From NCBI GenBank assembly GCA_030670715.1, contig DAOVBC010000029.1:1-12451 (forward strand): 12,451 nt of DNA, read 5' to 3'. Under the pieces are notes generated by a model. That model saw nothing but the letters and a program-made list of their open reading frames with translations, ran no database searches and was not told where the DNA came from. Below are positions 1-6,356 of the stretch, piece by piece (positions within the stretch are counted from its first letter, which is position 1; every line of letters begins with the position of its first letter). The position numbers and the translations under genes were made by a program. The stretch is from Deltaproteobacteria bacterium (GTDB lineage: Bacteria > Desulfobacterota > Desulfobacteria > Desulfobacterales > SG8-13).

Positions 1-13
1 TAAGGAGATAGGT

Positions 14-769
14 ATGCCCCACGTAGAAGTTGACGGAAAAAATATTTTTTATACCGCCGGCGAATCATCAAAGAACAGCATTTTACTGGCCATTCACGGC
101 TCCGGTGGAGATCACACCCACTGGCCTGATGATCTTTATAATCTTACCGGAATCGGGGTTTGCGCAGTCGACTTGCCGGGACACGGCCTGTCAGGTGGTA
201 GCGGATACAACAGTGTAAAAGATTATGCCGATTTCATAGAATTATTCGTATTACAACTGGAGTTAAACCGGGTAACACTCATGGGACATTCGTTGGGCGG
301 TGCGATTGTTCAAACACTGGCTTTGAGGGCCCCCCGGTGGTTATCCCGCATTATCCTGGTGGGTACGGGCGCCCGGTTAAGGGTCGCCCCGGATATTATG
401 AACGGATTACTCTCAAACTTTGAGAAAACAATTGATCTGGTATGTGAGTGGGCATACGGACCGACCGCTTCAAAAAAGCTGTTTGACCGCGGGCGTGCGG
501 GTCTTGTCAAAACACCGGCGGGTGTAACCTTCGGTGATTACAGTGCCTGTAATCAGTTCGATATTATGGAAAAAGTGAAAGATATTCGTTTACCTGCACA
601 AATTGTATCCGCAACGGCAGACAGATTGACACCGGTAAAATACGGCACATATCTGCACCGACACATCGCCGATTCGAAATTTATCGTCATCGAAGACGCG
701 GGTCACATGATGGCCGTGGAAAAACCGGTTGAATTCACTGCCGGTGTCAGCACATTTTTAGATTCGTAA
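14..769 (+). CDS. alpha/beta hydrolase fold protein
   Basis: This 251-residue protein has the full signature of a soluble alpha/beta hydrolase. An oxyanion-side HGSGG motif lies near residues 28-32. The nucleophile elbow GHSLGG places Ser93, the acid is probably Asp203 (in TADRLTP), and the base is His231 (in GHMMAVEKP). No signal peptide is seen, so it should act in the cytoplasm. The length matches small esterases, lactonases and C-C bond hydrolases. The substrate cannot be read from the sequence. The start is supported by a strong Shine-Dalgarno sequence (taaggaga) just upstream. It lies 161 bp before the fatty acid transporter on the same strand with no terminator between them, so co-transcription and an acyl-ester or acyl-CoA-related substrate are possible, but this is inference. 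The gene may itself continue an operon from outside the window. Confidence 0.9.
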   Translation: MPHVEVDGKNIFYTAGESSKNSILLAIHGSGGDHTHWPDDLYNLTGIGVCAVDLPGHGLSGGSGYNSVKDYADFIELFVLQLELNRVTLMGHSLGGAIVQTLALRAPRWLSRIILVGTGARLRVAPDIMNGLLSNFEKTIDLVCEWAYGPTASKKLFDRGRAGLVKTPAGVTFGDYSACNQFDIMEKVKDIRLPAQIVSATADRLTPVKYGTYLHRHIADSKFIVIEDAGHMMAVEKPVEFTAGVSTFLDS

Positions 770-930
770 TTCATAACCGCCACCTTTAGATTAAAATTTT
801 TCATCACGCCCGACCACAACAGAGTTTGCCAAGACCTTTGGAAGCAATAAACATGCATCAGAAAGGAGGGATGAGATCGTATTAATTGATGCAGCCGTAA
901 TTCATTAACCTGAGAACAAAGGAGGAAGAC

Positions 931-2292
931 ATGATTCGGAAAATAGGCGAATATTTTTCACGATGGGCTGAAAAGTACATGCCGGATCCGTTCCTGTTTG
1001 CCATTTTGCTGACTTTTTTAACTCTGATACTCGGCATCATATTCACGGATAACGGTCCGTTCGACATGCTGAAACACTGGAACAAGGGCTTCTGGACCCT
1101 GCTGACATTCGCTATGCAGATGTGCCTGATCCTGGTGACCGGCTACGCCCTGGCCACAACAAAAATCATACGAAAAGCTATCTATGCACTGGCTGATATA
1201 CCCAAAACCGGCGCCGGTGCAGCCGGACTCGTAGCGCTGGTAGCCATCATTGCAGCCTACATCAACTGGGGTCTCGGTATCATTGTCGGCGCACTGATGG
1301 CCCGACAGGTAGCCCTGCGCGGCTATGAAAAAAAAGTTCCCATGCATTATCCATTGCTGGGGGCTGCCGGATATGCCGGCCTGGCGGTCTGGCACGGTGG
1401 ATTCTCAGCATCTGCCCCCTTGCTGGTGGCCACTAAGGGGCATTTCCTGGTCAAAGAAATCGGCATTATTCCGGTTAGCGATACGCTGTTCAGTGTAATG
1501 AATATTGTAGTGGCCGTATTTCTGGTGATTGGTTTGCCATTTTTATTCAAGCTGCTAAGCCCCACTGATAAAGAGGATATGGTTACCATCGGTGATGTGA
1601 TCCCCGATGTCGATACGCTGATTCAGAATGCAGCAGAAGAGGATGCCGAAAAAAAACACCGCGACACTTTTGCCAGCAAACTGGAGCACAGCATGATCAT
1701 CAGTATCATCGTCGGTATCATGGGCCTGATTATTGTAGTGTGGTATTTCGCTACAAAAGGGTTTAAACTTAACCTGAACATCGTCAATTTCACCTTTTTG
1801 TCTGTTGGAATTCTCCTTCATAGAACCCCCATCAACTATGTCAATGCCATTACGGCAGGAACCAAAGGCTGTTCCGGCATTATTCTTCAATTTCCGTTTT
1901 ATTCGGGCATCATGGGGATGATGAAGTTTTCCGGACTGATTGTCGTCATTGCCGGCTGGTTTGTCGCGATTTCCAACCAGTATACCTATCCGTTGCTGAC
2001 CTTCATCAGCGCCGGGCTTGTGAATATTTTTGTTCCCTCGGGCGGCGGCCAGTGGGCGGTTCAGGGCCCTGTGGTTATCGAAGCTGCAAAAACACTGGGC
2101 GTCAGTTACCCCAAGGCCATTATGGCGCTGGCTTATGGAGATCAATGGACAAATCTCTTTCAGCCCTTCTGGGCTCTGGCTTTGCTGGGACTCACCGGTT
2201 TAAAGGCCCGGCAGATCATGGGATATTGCATGGCCGTGATGTTTATCGGATTTATCTTTTTCCTTCTTGCCCTGCTGTTCCTGCCGGCTTAA
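931..2292 (+). CDS. atoE: short-chain fatty acid transporter, AtoE family
   Basis: This 453-residue polytopic membrane protein has about ten hydrophobic segments, for example near residues 20-38, 55-76, 96-120, 186-208, 254-274 and 432-451. Family landmarks of AtoE-type short-chain fatty acid transporters are visible: NFTFLSVGILLHR (286-298), FVPSGGGQWAVQGP (367-380) and YGDQWTNLFQPFWAL (402-416). E. coli AtoE is of similar length. The family is thought to move acetoacetate, butyrate or similar short acids across the inner membrane. The start is set by a near-perfect ribosome site (aaaggagg) 7 nt before the ATG. A second Shine-Dalgarno-like run (aaaggaggg, about 861-869) lies upstream without a usable ORF. 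The gene ends about 30 bp before an intrinsic terminator. In a fermenting or sulfate-reducing anaerobe it would fit uptake or export of butyrate-type acids. Confidence 0.93.
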   Translation: MIRKIGEYFSRWAEKYMPDPFLFAILLTFLTLILGIIFTDNGPFDMLKHWNKGFWTLLTFAMQMCLILVTGYALATTKIIRKAIYALADIPKTGAGAAGLVALVAIIAAYINWGLGIIVGALMARQVALRGYEKKVPMHYPLLGAAGYAGLAVWHGGFSASAPLLVATKGHFLVKEIGIIPVSDTLFSVMNIVVAVFLVIGLPFLFKLLSPTDKEDMVTIGDVIPDVDTLIQNAAEEDAEKKHRDTFASKLEHSMIISIIVGIMGLIIVVWYFATKGFKLNLNIVNFTFLSVGILLHRTPINYVNAITAGTKGCSGIILQFPFYSGIMGMMKFSGLIVVIAGWFVAISNQYTYPLLTFISAGLVNIFVPSGGGQWAVQGPVVIEAAKTLGVSYPKAIMALAYGDQWTNLFQPFWALALLGLTGLKARQIMGYCMAVMFIGFIFFLLALLFLPA

Positions 2293-2323
2293 ACGATATT
2301 TAATCGGCAGGCCATCCTGTAAC

Positions 2324-2364
2324 AACAGCCCAAATCACCGGCCTGGTTTGGGCTGTTCCTTTTT
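2324..2364 (+). terminator. Rho-independent terminator after the fatty acid transporter
   Basis: An 11-bp perfect inverted repeat (aacagcccaaa at 2324-2334 and tttgggctgtt at 2347-2357) encloses a 12-nt loop and is followed by cctttttc. The hairpin plus T-run, placed 32 bp after the transporter stop codon, is a classical intrinsic terminator. Confidence 0.9.
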
Positions 2365-2472
2365 CAACAATCTGTTGTGGCATGGCGACATAGCTGCTTA
2401 TTTTATAGTAATAGACCAGAGATCACTGAAATATCCAGGATAGTTGGATAAAGGACGGATAGGAAACTCAAA

Positions 2473-2799
2473 ATGTCTGAAAAAAAATTTAAATTACCGG
2501 AAACTTTTCTCAAAATAATCCGGGCGGACCGGAGACACAGTATATTCCTTCTGGAAGGTAAGAAATGGATCTTCTTCCCCGCCTGACCGAAAGGGGAATG
2601 GAACATCGGAGATGTTCAACATTCAAGCCGTCACCGCCGGGCGACCGATGCTGAAATGGCTTATTACTTCCGTCAAATTGCACCGGATGTGGGCTGGCGG
2701 GAGGCTAAGGTCCAACTTTGGCGAAGTGTCGATGTTTTCGGTATAGAAGGAAGCCCGGAAAAAGAAGAAGGCATCAAAAAGCAGATCTTACAACAATAA
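2473..2799 (+). CDS. candidate selenoprotein of unknown family (in-frame TGA at codon 38)
   Basis: I do not recognise this protein. From ATG 2473 the frame reads 37 sense codons, meets TGA at 2584-2586, then continues for 70 more sense codons to TAA at 2797-2799, giving 108 residues if UGA is read as selenocysteine. The residues around it are KKWIFFPA-U-PKGEWNIGD. The C-terminal part is charged and Trp/Tyr-containing and ends KKQILQQ. No signal peptide or membrane segment is evident. A ribosome-site-like taggaa lies about 9 nt upstream of the ATG. A 12-bp stem-loop starts 9 nt after the TGA (separate entry), in the place expected of a bacterial SECIS. The next gene carries a TGA at a catalytic Cys position, which shows that UGA decoding is likely here. 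The main alternative is a pseudogene with a nonsense mutation, or a 37-residue peptide. No CxxU motif is present, so a thioredoxin-like role is not indicated. Confidence 0.5.
2584..2624 (+). promoter_or_regulatory. putative bacterial SECIS element (UGA plus 12-bp stem-loop)
   Basis: The TGA at 2584-2586 is followed by a 9-nt spacer and then a long hairpin. GAATG (2596-2600) pairs with CATTC (2620-2624), and GAACATC (2601-2607) pairs with GATGTTC (2611-2617). Two unpaired A's sit on the 3' side, and the apical loop is GGA (2608-2610). The loop opens with G's 21 nt after the UGA. Bacterial SECIS elements, as I recall the model, need a stem within the coding sequence, an apical loop about 16-37 nt after UGA, and a G in its first two positions. 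A competing 6-bp hairpin (ttcccc 2575-2580 with ggggaa 2593-2598) would place the TGA in its loop. Confidence 0.55.
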
Positions 2800-3082
2800 C
2801 GGTCGCCAGCACGGCTCAAACAGTTCAGTTTCCTATAGGCAGCCCCGATGCCGGCAAAGTAATTTCATGGATGACCGAATCATACGGTGCAATTAATCTG
2901 AATTTACATATTTGCTGATCGTTCATTTTTGTTGCACCGGCTGTCAAAAACGGATAAGAATACTGTCACCGAATTATTAGCAACCTGATGTGTTGATATT
3001 TGTGTTCTATGTCAACAAATAAGGGTAACGTCCTGCCTCTCCTTTATGGAATAGACGCTTGCTTCTGAATGTTCGATATTCA

Positions 3083-3158
3083 CCTCAGAGTGCACAAAGA
3101 ACACAGAGAATTTAAGTATTGAATTCTTTCGAATCTCTATGGACTTAGTGCTCTGCGG
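3083..3158. repeat. imperfect inverted repeat with cagag/ctctg arms
   Basis: The left arm begins cctcagagtgcacaaag (from 3083). Its imperfect reverse complement ends ttagtgctctgcgg (to 3158), with an AT-rich centre containing gaattc. The arms can fold into a long imperfect hairpin. The text resembles dispersed intergenic palindromes made of cagagaacacagag-type words that occur in many bacterial genomes. That resemblance is from memory, and no second copy is seen in this window. Confidence 0.5.
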
Positions 3159-3180
3159 TCAAACTATGTACTTGAGAGGG

Positions 3181-3253
3181 CGGGGAGTTTTTTCGAATTG
3201 AGAGCTCCATGAATTATCCGCTCTAATCGAGTCTTAGCGATAGAAACTCCCCG
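3181..3253. promoter_or_regulatory. 10-bp perfect inverted repeat before the rhodanese fusion
   Basis: CGGGGAGTTT (3181-3190) is matched exactly by AAACTCCCCG (3244-3253), 45 bp before the rhodanese start codon. The 53-nt interior contains cgaattgagagctcc and a cga/tcg pair that could lengthen the stem. In the + direction no T-run follows the right arm, so it does not look like a simple terminator. A leader RNA structure or an operator is possible. Confidence 0.4.
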
Positions 3254-3298
3254 ACTCCTCATATACTTGATACTAAATTTTGGAAGGAAGTAGATACG

Positions 3299-4135
3299 AT
3301 GCGCTGGAAACAATTTTTAACTCCTGTAAAATCAATCGATGCCGAGCAGGCGCGCAGTCACATCACCGGAAAATCTCCTGCCGAAGTAACAATTCTGGAT
3401 GTTCGCCAGCCCGGTGAGTATGAATCGGGCCATATTCCGGGCGCCAAACTGATTCCCCTGCCGGACCTGACTCACCGTATGGATGAAATTGCAAAGGATA
3501 AGCCCACCTTCGTTTACTGAGCGATGGGGGGGCGCAGCCGGGTTGCGGCGCAAATGCTGAGTGGTAAAGGTTTTTCCGAGGTTTACAACCTTGCAGGCGG
3601 TATTAAAGGCTGGACCAGTGAATCCGCTTTCGGAGTCGAGGAATTGGGTCTGTCATATTTTGAAGGCGCCGAAACTCCGGAGACCAATTTAATTGTGGCC
3701 TACTCTCTCGAGCAGGGCCTGCGGGACTTTTACCTGTCGATGATCCCTGCCGTGAAAAATAAAGATGCCAGGGACCTCTTTCAAAAACTGGCAGATATCG
3801 AAATTAATCACCAGAACCGAATATACAACGAATATCTGTCCTTTTCAGAACAATCAGTAAGCCGGGAAGAATTCGAACAAAGTATCGTAGCCAGGGTCGC
3901 CGAAGGCGGATTGACAACGCAAGAATATCTGAATATTTTTAAACCCGATTTAGAATCTAGTGTTGATATTATTAGTCTTGCCATGTCCATTGAAGCGCAG
4001 GCCCTGGATCTTTATCAACGGGCGGCCGACAAAACAAGCGATGAGCGCAGCAAAAAGATCCTGATGAAAATAGCAGAAGAAGAACGTGTGCATTTGAACG
4101 AACTGGGCAAGCTCATGGACAGCATGAATACTTGA
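3299..4135 (+). CDS. selenocysteine-containing rhodanese fused to a ferritin-like di-iron domain
   Basis: Read through one in-frame TGA (3518-3520), this is a 278-residue two-domain protein. Residues about 11-105 are a rhodanese domain: LDVRQPGEYESGHIPGA (33-49), then PTFVY-U74-AMGGRSR, then YNLAGGIKGW. In rhodanese homologues the residue at 74 is the catalytic cysteine that carries the persulfide (loop C-x-x-G-x-R-S). Here its codon is TGA, with the frame intact on both sides. Residues about 125-275 are a rubrerythrin/ferritin-like four-helix domain with all expected di-iron ligands: Glu138, Glu168-x-x-His171, Glu232 and Glu262-x-x-His265. A SECIS-like hairpin follows the TGA. The ribosome site ggaagg lies about 10 nt before the ATG. 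The likely role is sulfur or selenium transfer, or peroxide/sulfane-sulfur redox chemistry in the cytoplasm. A nonsense mutation is the alternative (TGC/TGT to TGA is one step), but position, hairpin and context argue for Sec. An automated caller would split it at 3520/3524. Confidence 0.87.
3518..3551 (+). promoter_or_regulatory. putative bacterial SECIS element in the rhodanese fusion
   Basis: After the TGA (3518-3520), GC (3534-3535) and GCCG (3537-3540) pair with CGGC (3546-3549) and GC (3550-3551). A36 of this segment (position 3536) is bulged, and the apical loop is GGTTG (3541-3545). The loop starts 20 nt after the UGA and opens GGU, much like the GGUC loop of the E. coli fdhF SECIS at nearly the same distance. 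The stem is short (6 bp) but GC-only. Confidence 0.6.
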
Positions 4136-4181
4136 AAGCACCTTCGACCTTGCCTTTCTATAAGAGAATCATGGATTGGAT

Positions 4182-4417
4182 CAGTTCGCCTGTTCGCCAA
4201 TTTGCCAGTTACCCCGTTGGCCGGTTGACCCGTTTGGTCCGTTGAGTTGGTTGAGTCGATTGTGAAGAACCTGAAACTCGAGACTTGAAATTTGGAATCA
4301 TCGAATATCCAACATCGAATATCGAGTATCGACCACCAAACCCAACAAACTCAATGAACCCAACGAACTCAAAGAACCCAATAAACCCTGAACTTTGAAC
4401 CCTGAACCCTGAACCTT
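4182..4417. repeat. intergenic 9-nt-periodic inverted-arm repeat, copy A
   Basis: The left arm (4182-4259) is G/T-rich and built of about 9-nt units such as gttgacccg and gttgagttg. The centre (about 4264-4337) contains ttggaatcatcgaatat, shared with copy B. The right arm (4338-4417) is A/C-rich with units such as aacccaacg and aactcaatg, and a tail of tandem gaaccct words. The arms are partly reverse-complementary, so the element can fold back on itself. It ends 13 bp before the next start codon. Confidence 0.8.
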
Positions 4418-4430
4418 ACTAGAGGTTTCT

Positions 4431-5543
4431 ATGAGCAAACATCTTATACTGGTCGGCGGAGGTCATGCCCACATGGTGACCCTGGCCAATCTGCATCAGT
4501 TTATCAATCGCGGACACAGGGTTACCGTCATCGGTCCCTCGCTTTATCACTATTATTCGGGTATGGGGCCGGGCATGCTCAGTCAAATCTATACACCTGA
4601 TGAGATCCGCTTTGCCACCAAACATCTGGTGGAAAAACAGGGGGGCACATTTGTTCTGGGAAAAGTCACCCGCATTGATCCCGATGAAAAAACCGTGTTT
4701 CTGGAATCAGGTAAAACACTCGCCTATGACGTGCTTTCATTTAACGCGGGCAGTTATGTTCCGTGGGCGAACGTGACCGATCATGGAGAAGATATATTTT
4801 CCGTAAAACCGATTGAAAAGCTCCTGGAAGCCCGGAAACGGCTTATTGAGCTCGCCCGGATGAAAACTGTGTCCGTGGGCGTCATCGGGGGCGGCGCCGC
4901 AGCGGTGGAGGTCGCCGGAAACGTCTGGCGGCTGTTGAAGAACCATGGTGCTAACGGACACACAATCAATATGTTTACCGGAAGCAGGCTGCTTAAACGC
5001 TTTCCCGAAAAAGTTAGAAAAAAAGCGACCGAATCGTTGCAAAGACGCGGAATCGAAATATTCGAGGGAAATTATGTGAGTGAAATAAAAACCGGCGAAA
5101 TTAAGATGGCATCGGGCGACATCCATCATTTCGACTTTATCTTTCTCGCAGTCGGCGTGAAACCGTCTCCCATATTTGATGACTCGCATTTGCCCACCGG
5201 GCCGGATGGTGGTTTGCTGGTGAATCAATTTCTCCAGAGCCCGGAGTATCCGGAAATATTCGGCGGCGGTGATTGCATCTATTATGAAAATCAGCCGCTG
5301 GATAAAGTCGGCGTGTATGCCGTTCGCCAGAATCCGGTCCTTTTTCACAATCTCATGGCCTCGATAGAAGGCAGCGAACTCATGCCGTTTGACCCGGGTG
5401 ATGAATTTCTGCTGATCTTTAACATGGGTGACGACACCGGCATTTTTTACAAGAAAGGAATTCTTATCGGTGGCCGACTTGCTTTCAAGACCAAAGATTA
5501 TATTGATCGAAAATTTATTCGAAAATTCCAGGCATACGAATAA
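4431..5543 (+). CDS. SelD-associated-type FAD/NAD(P) oxidoreductase
   Basis: This 370-residue pyridine nucleotide-disulfide oxidoreductase-fold protein has an N-terminal FAD-binding LILVGGGHAH (5-14), a second nucleotide-binding VGVIGGGAAAVEVAG (149-163), an ATG-type VFLESGK region, and the C-terminal FAD motif EIFGGGDC (275-282). The GGGHAH signature is the hallmark, as I know it, of the family found fused N-terminally to SelD (selenide, water dikinase) in many bacteria, and sometimes free-standing as here. No redox CxxC pair follows the first motif, so it is not a classical disulfide reductase. The biochemical role is unknown; delivery or reduction of selenium for SelD has been suggested by the fusions. 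The start is backed by agaggt about 6 nt upstream. Its position right after a UGA-encoded rhodanese fits a selenium link. NDH-2-like or sulfide:quinone reductase-like activity is an alternative. Confidence 0.85.
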   Translation: MSKHLILVGGGHAHMVTLANLHQFINRGHRVTVIGPSLYHYYSGMGPGMLSQIYTPDEIRFATKHLVEKQGGTFVLGKVTRIDPDEKTVFLESGKTLAYDVLSFNAGSYVPWANVTDHGEDIFSVKPIEKLLEARKRLIELARMKTVSVGVIGGGAAAVEVAGNVWRLLKNHGANGHTINMFTGSRLLKRFPEKVRKKATESLQRRGIEIFEGNYVSEIKTGEIKMASGDIHHFDFIFLAVGVKPSPIFDDSHLPTGPDGGLLVNQFLQSPEYPEIFGGGDCIYYENQPLDKVGVYAVRQNPVLFHNLMASIEGSELMPFDPGDEFLLIFNMGDDTGIFYKKGILIGGRLAFKTKDYIDRKFIRKFQAYE

Positions 5544-5650
5544 GACACGGGGCCTTACTGAGCTATCCTTTATTTACTCTTAGAGGAAATTTGTTAAATA
5601 ATTTTGATAAGAATAAATGAAACTTCTCATGCAAAAAGAAAGGGGTATTG

Positions 5651-6130
5651 ATGGTGAAACACCTCAGTGAAAAAGTCCGAAAAATTCAGGATGCGCTCAA
5701 TGCCCATGGCCTTCAATGCCAGGTGCTCGAATTAAAGCAAACGACCCGCAGCGCCAGAGATGCGGCCGAAGCGGTGGGTTGTGAAGTGGGGCAAATCGTC
5801 AAATCGCTGGTATTTAAGGGCAAAGTGAGCCAAAAGCCGGTTCTGGTTGTCGCCAGCGGCTCAAATCGCGTTAACGAAAAAAGGCTTGCCGGGCTGATTG
5901 CCGAGCCGGTTAAAATGCCGGATGCTGATTTCGTCCGCCAAAAAACCGGATTTGTCATCGGCGGCGTGCCGCCCCTGGGTCACGCCCAACCGCTGGAGAC
6001 GTACATCGATGAAGATCTGTTTAAATACGAGGAAATCTGGGCTGCCGCCGGCACGCCCCATGCCCTTTTCAAACTCACCCCGACCGAACTTGAAACCATC
6101 ACCGGCGGCCTTGTGGTCAAAATCAGGTAA
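5651..6130 (+). CDS. YbaK/EbsC-family aminoacyl-tRNA deacylase
   Basis: This 159-residue single-domain protein belongs to the YbaK/EbsC (prolyl-tRNA editing-like) fold. Visible family features are the conserved Lys51 in GQIVKSLVFK, the VVASGSNRVNEKRL segment and the loop GGVPPLGH (104-111). Family members hydrolyse mischarged tRNAs in the cytoplasm, such as Cys-tRNA(Pro) or Ala-tRNA(Pro), as free-standing trans-editing factors. The exact substrate cannot be assigned. I chose ATG 5651 over the adjacent in-frame TTG at 5648 because gaaagggg sits 5 nt before the ATG. It follows the oxidoreductase by 107 bp without a clear terminator and may share its transcript. A link of Cys-tRNA editing to the nearby selenocysteine genes is only speculation. 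Confidence 0.9.
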   Translation: MVKHLSEKVRKIQDALNAHGLQCQVLELKQTTRSARDAAEAVGCEVGQIVKSLVFKGKVSQKPVLVVASGSNRVNEKRLAGLIAEPVKMPDADFVRQKTGFVIGGVPPLGHAQPLETYIDEDLFKYEEIWAAAGTPHALFKLTPTELETITGGLVVKIR

Positions 6131-6356
6131 TGAATTCGAATACACCGGCCCCGGCTTAGATTGCTCCCGGAGTTGAAGGCAAGACACTATTTGAAGGTTG
6201 AATGGATACAGGATACACAAGGCTAATAATAAAAACGGTCGATCGTAATATAAGGGTCTTGAATCTTGGATCCTGGATCAAATCACTTTTACCGGCAAGG
6301 CCGATGGTCTCTCTGACATGGGCCATCGTAGCGGGTTTACAGGAGAGAATAAAGAG

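Larger units (their letters stand above)
2800..3298. other. 499-bp structured spacer upstream of the rhodanese fusion
   Basis: No complete gene is supported here. The first 120 bp contain an open stretch (to the TGA at 2916-2918) in the +1 frame relative to the preceding ORF. It reads plausibly (for example VQFPIGSPDAGKVISW), but it has no convincing start of its own and no family I recognise. It could be a decayed tail or chance. A small inverted repeat (tgttga/tcaaca) spans 2991-3017. Two larger inverted repeats, listed separately, fill 3083-3253. No clear sigma70 promoter was found. Confidence 0.5.

Noticed and set aside
861..890. A tiny leader peptide (ATG AGA TCG TAT TAA) after a strong aaaggaggg run
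   Set aside because: The ribosome site is almost adjacent to the ATG, too close for initiation, and no attenuator structure follows.
1555..2145. A 196-codon minus-strand ORF opposite the fatty acid transporter
   Set aside because: Its composition is rich in His, Asp and Asn without any domain, typical of the antisense of a membrane protein gene. The plus frame has clear family motifs.
2718..2918. A 66-codon ORF on the plus strand overlapping the UGA ORF
   Set aside because: Its first 25 codons are a basic, arginine-rich shadow of the other frame, and there is no ribosome site. Only the part after 2800 looks mildly coding, and it is not recognisable.
3524..4135. The ferritin-like part as a separate gene starting at ATG 3524
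   Set aside because: It begins inside the rhodanese active-site loop (MGGRSR), has no proper ribosome site and would leave two half-domains. One gene with a UGA codon explains both parts.
4182..4417. CRISPR array
   Set aside because: The units are about 9 nt, degenerate and without spacers of uniform length, and the arms are mutually complementary.
4737..5348. A 203-codon minus-strand ORF opposite the FAD oxidoreductase
   Set aside because: It is a shadow of a strongly supported flavoprotein, with no motif and no ribosome site.
5861..6220. Minus- and plus-strand ORFs overlapping the YbaK-type gene
   Set aside because: They have no recognisable domain and sit on top of a complete family protein in another frame.
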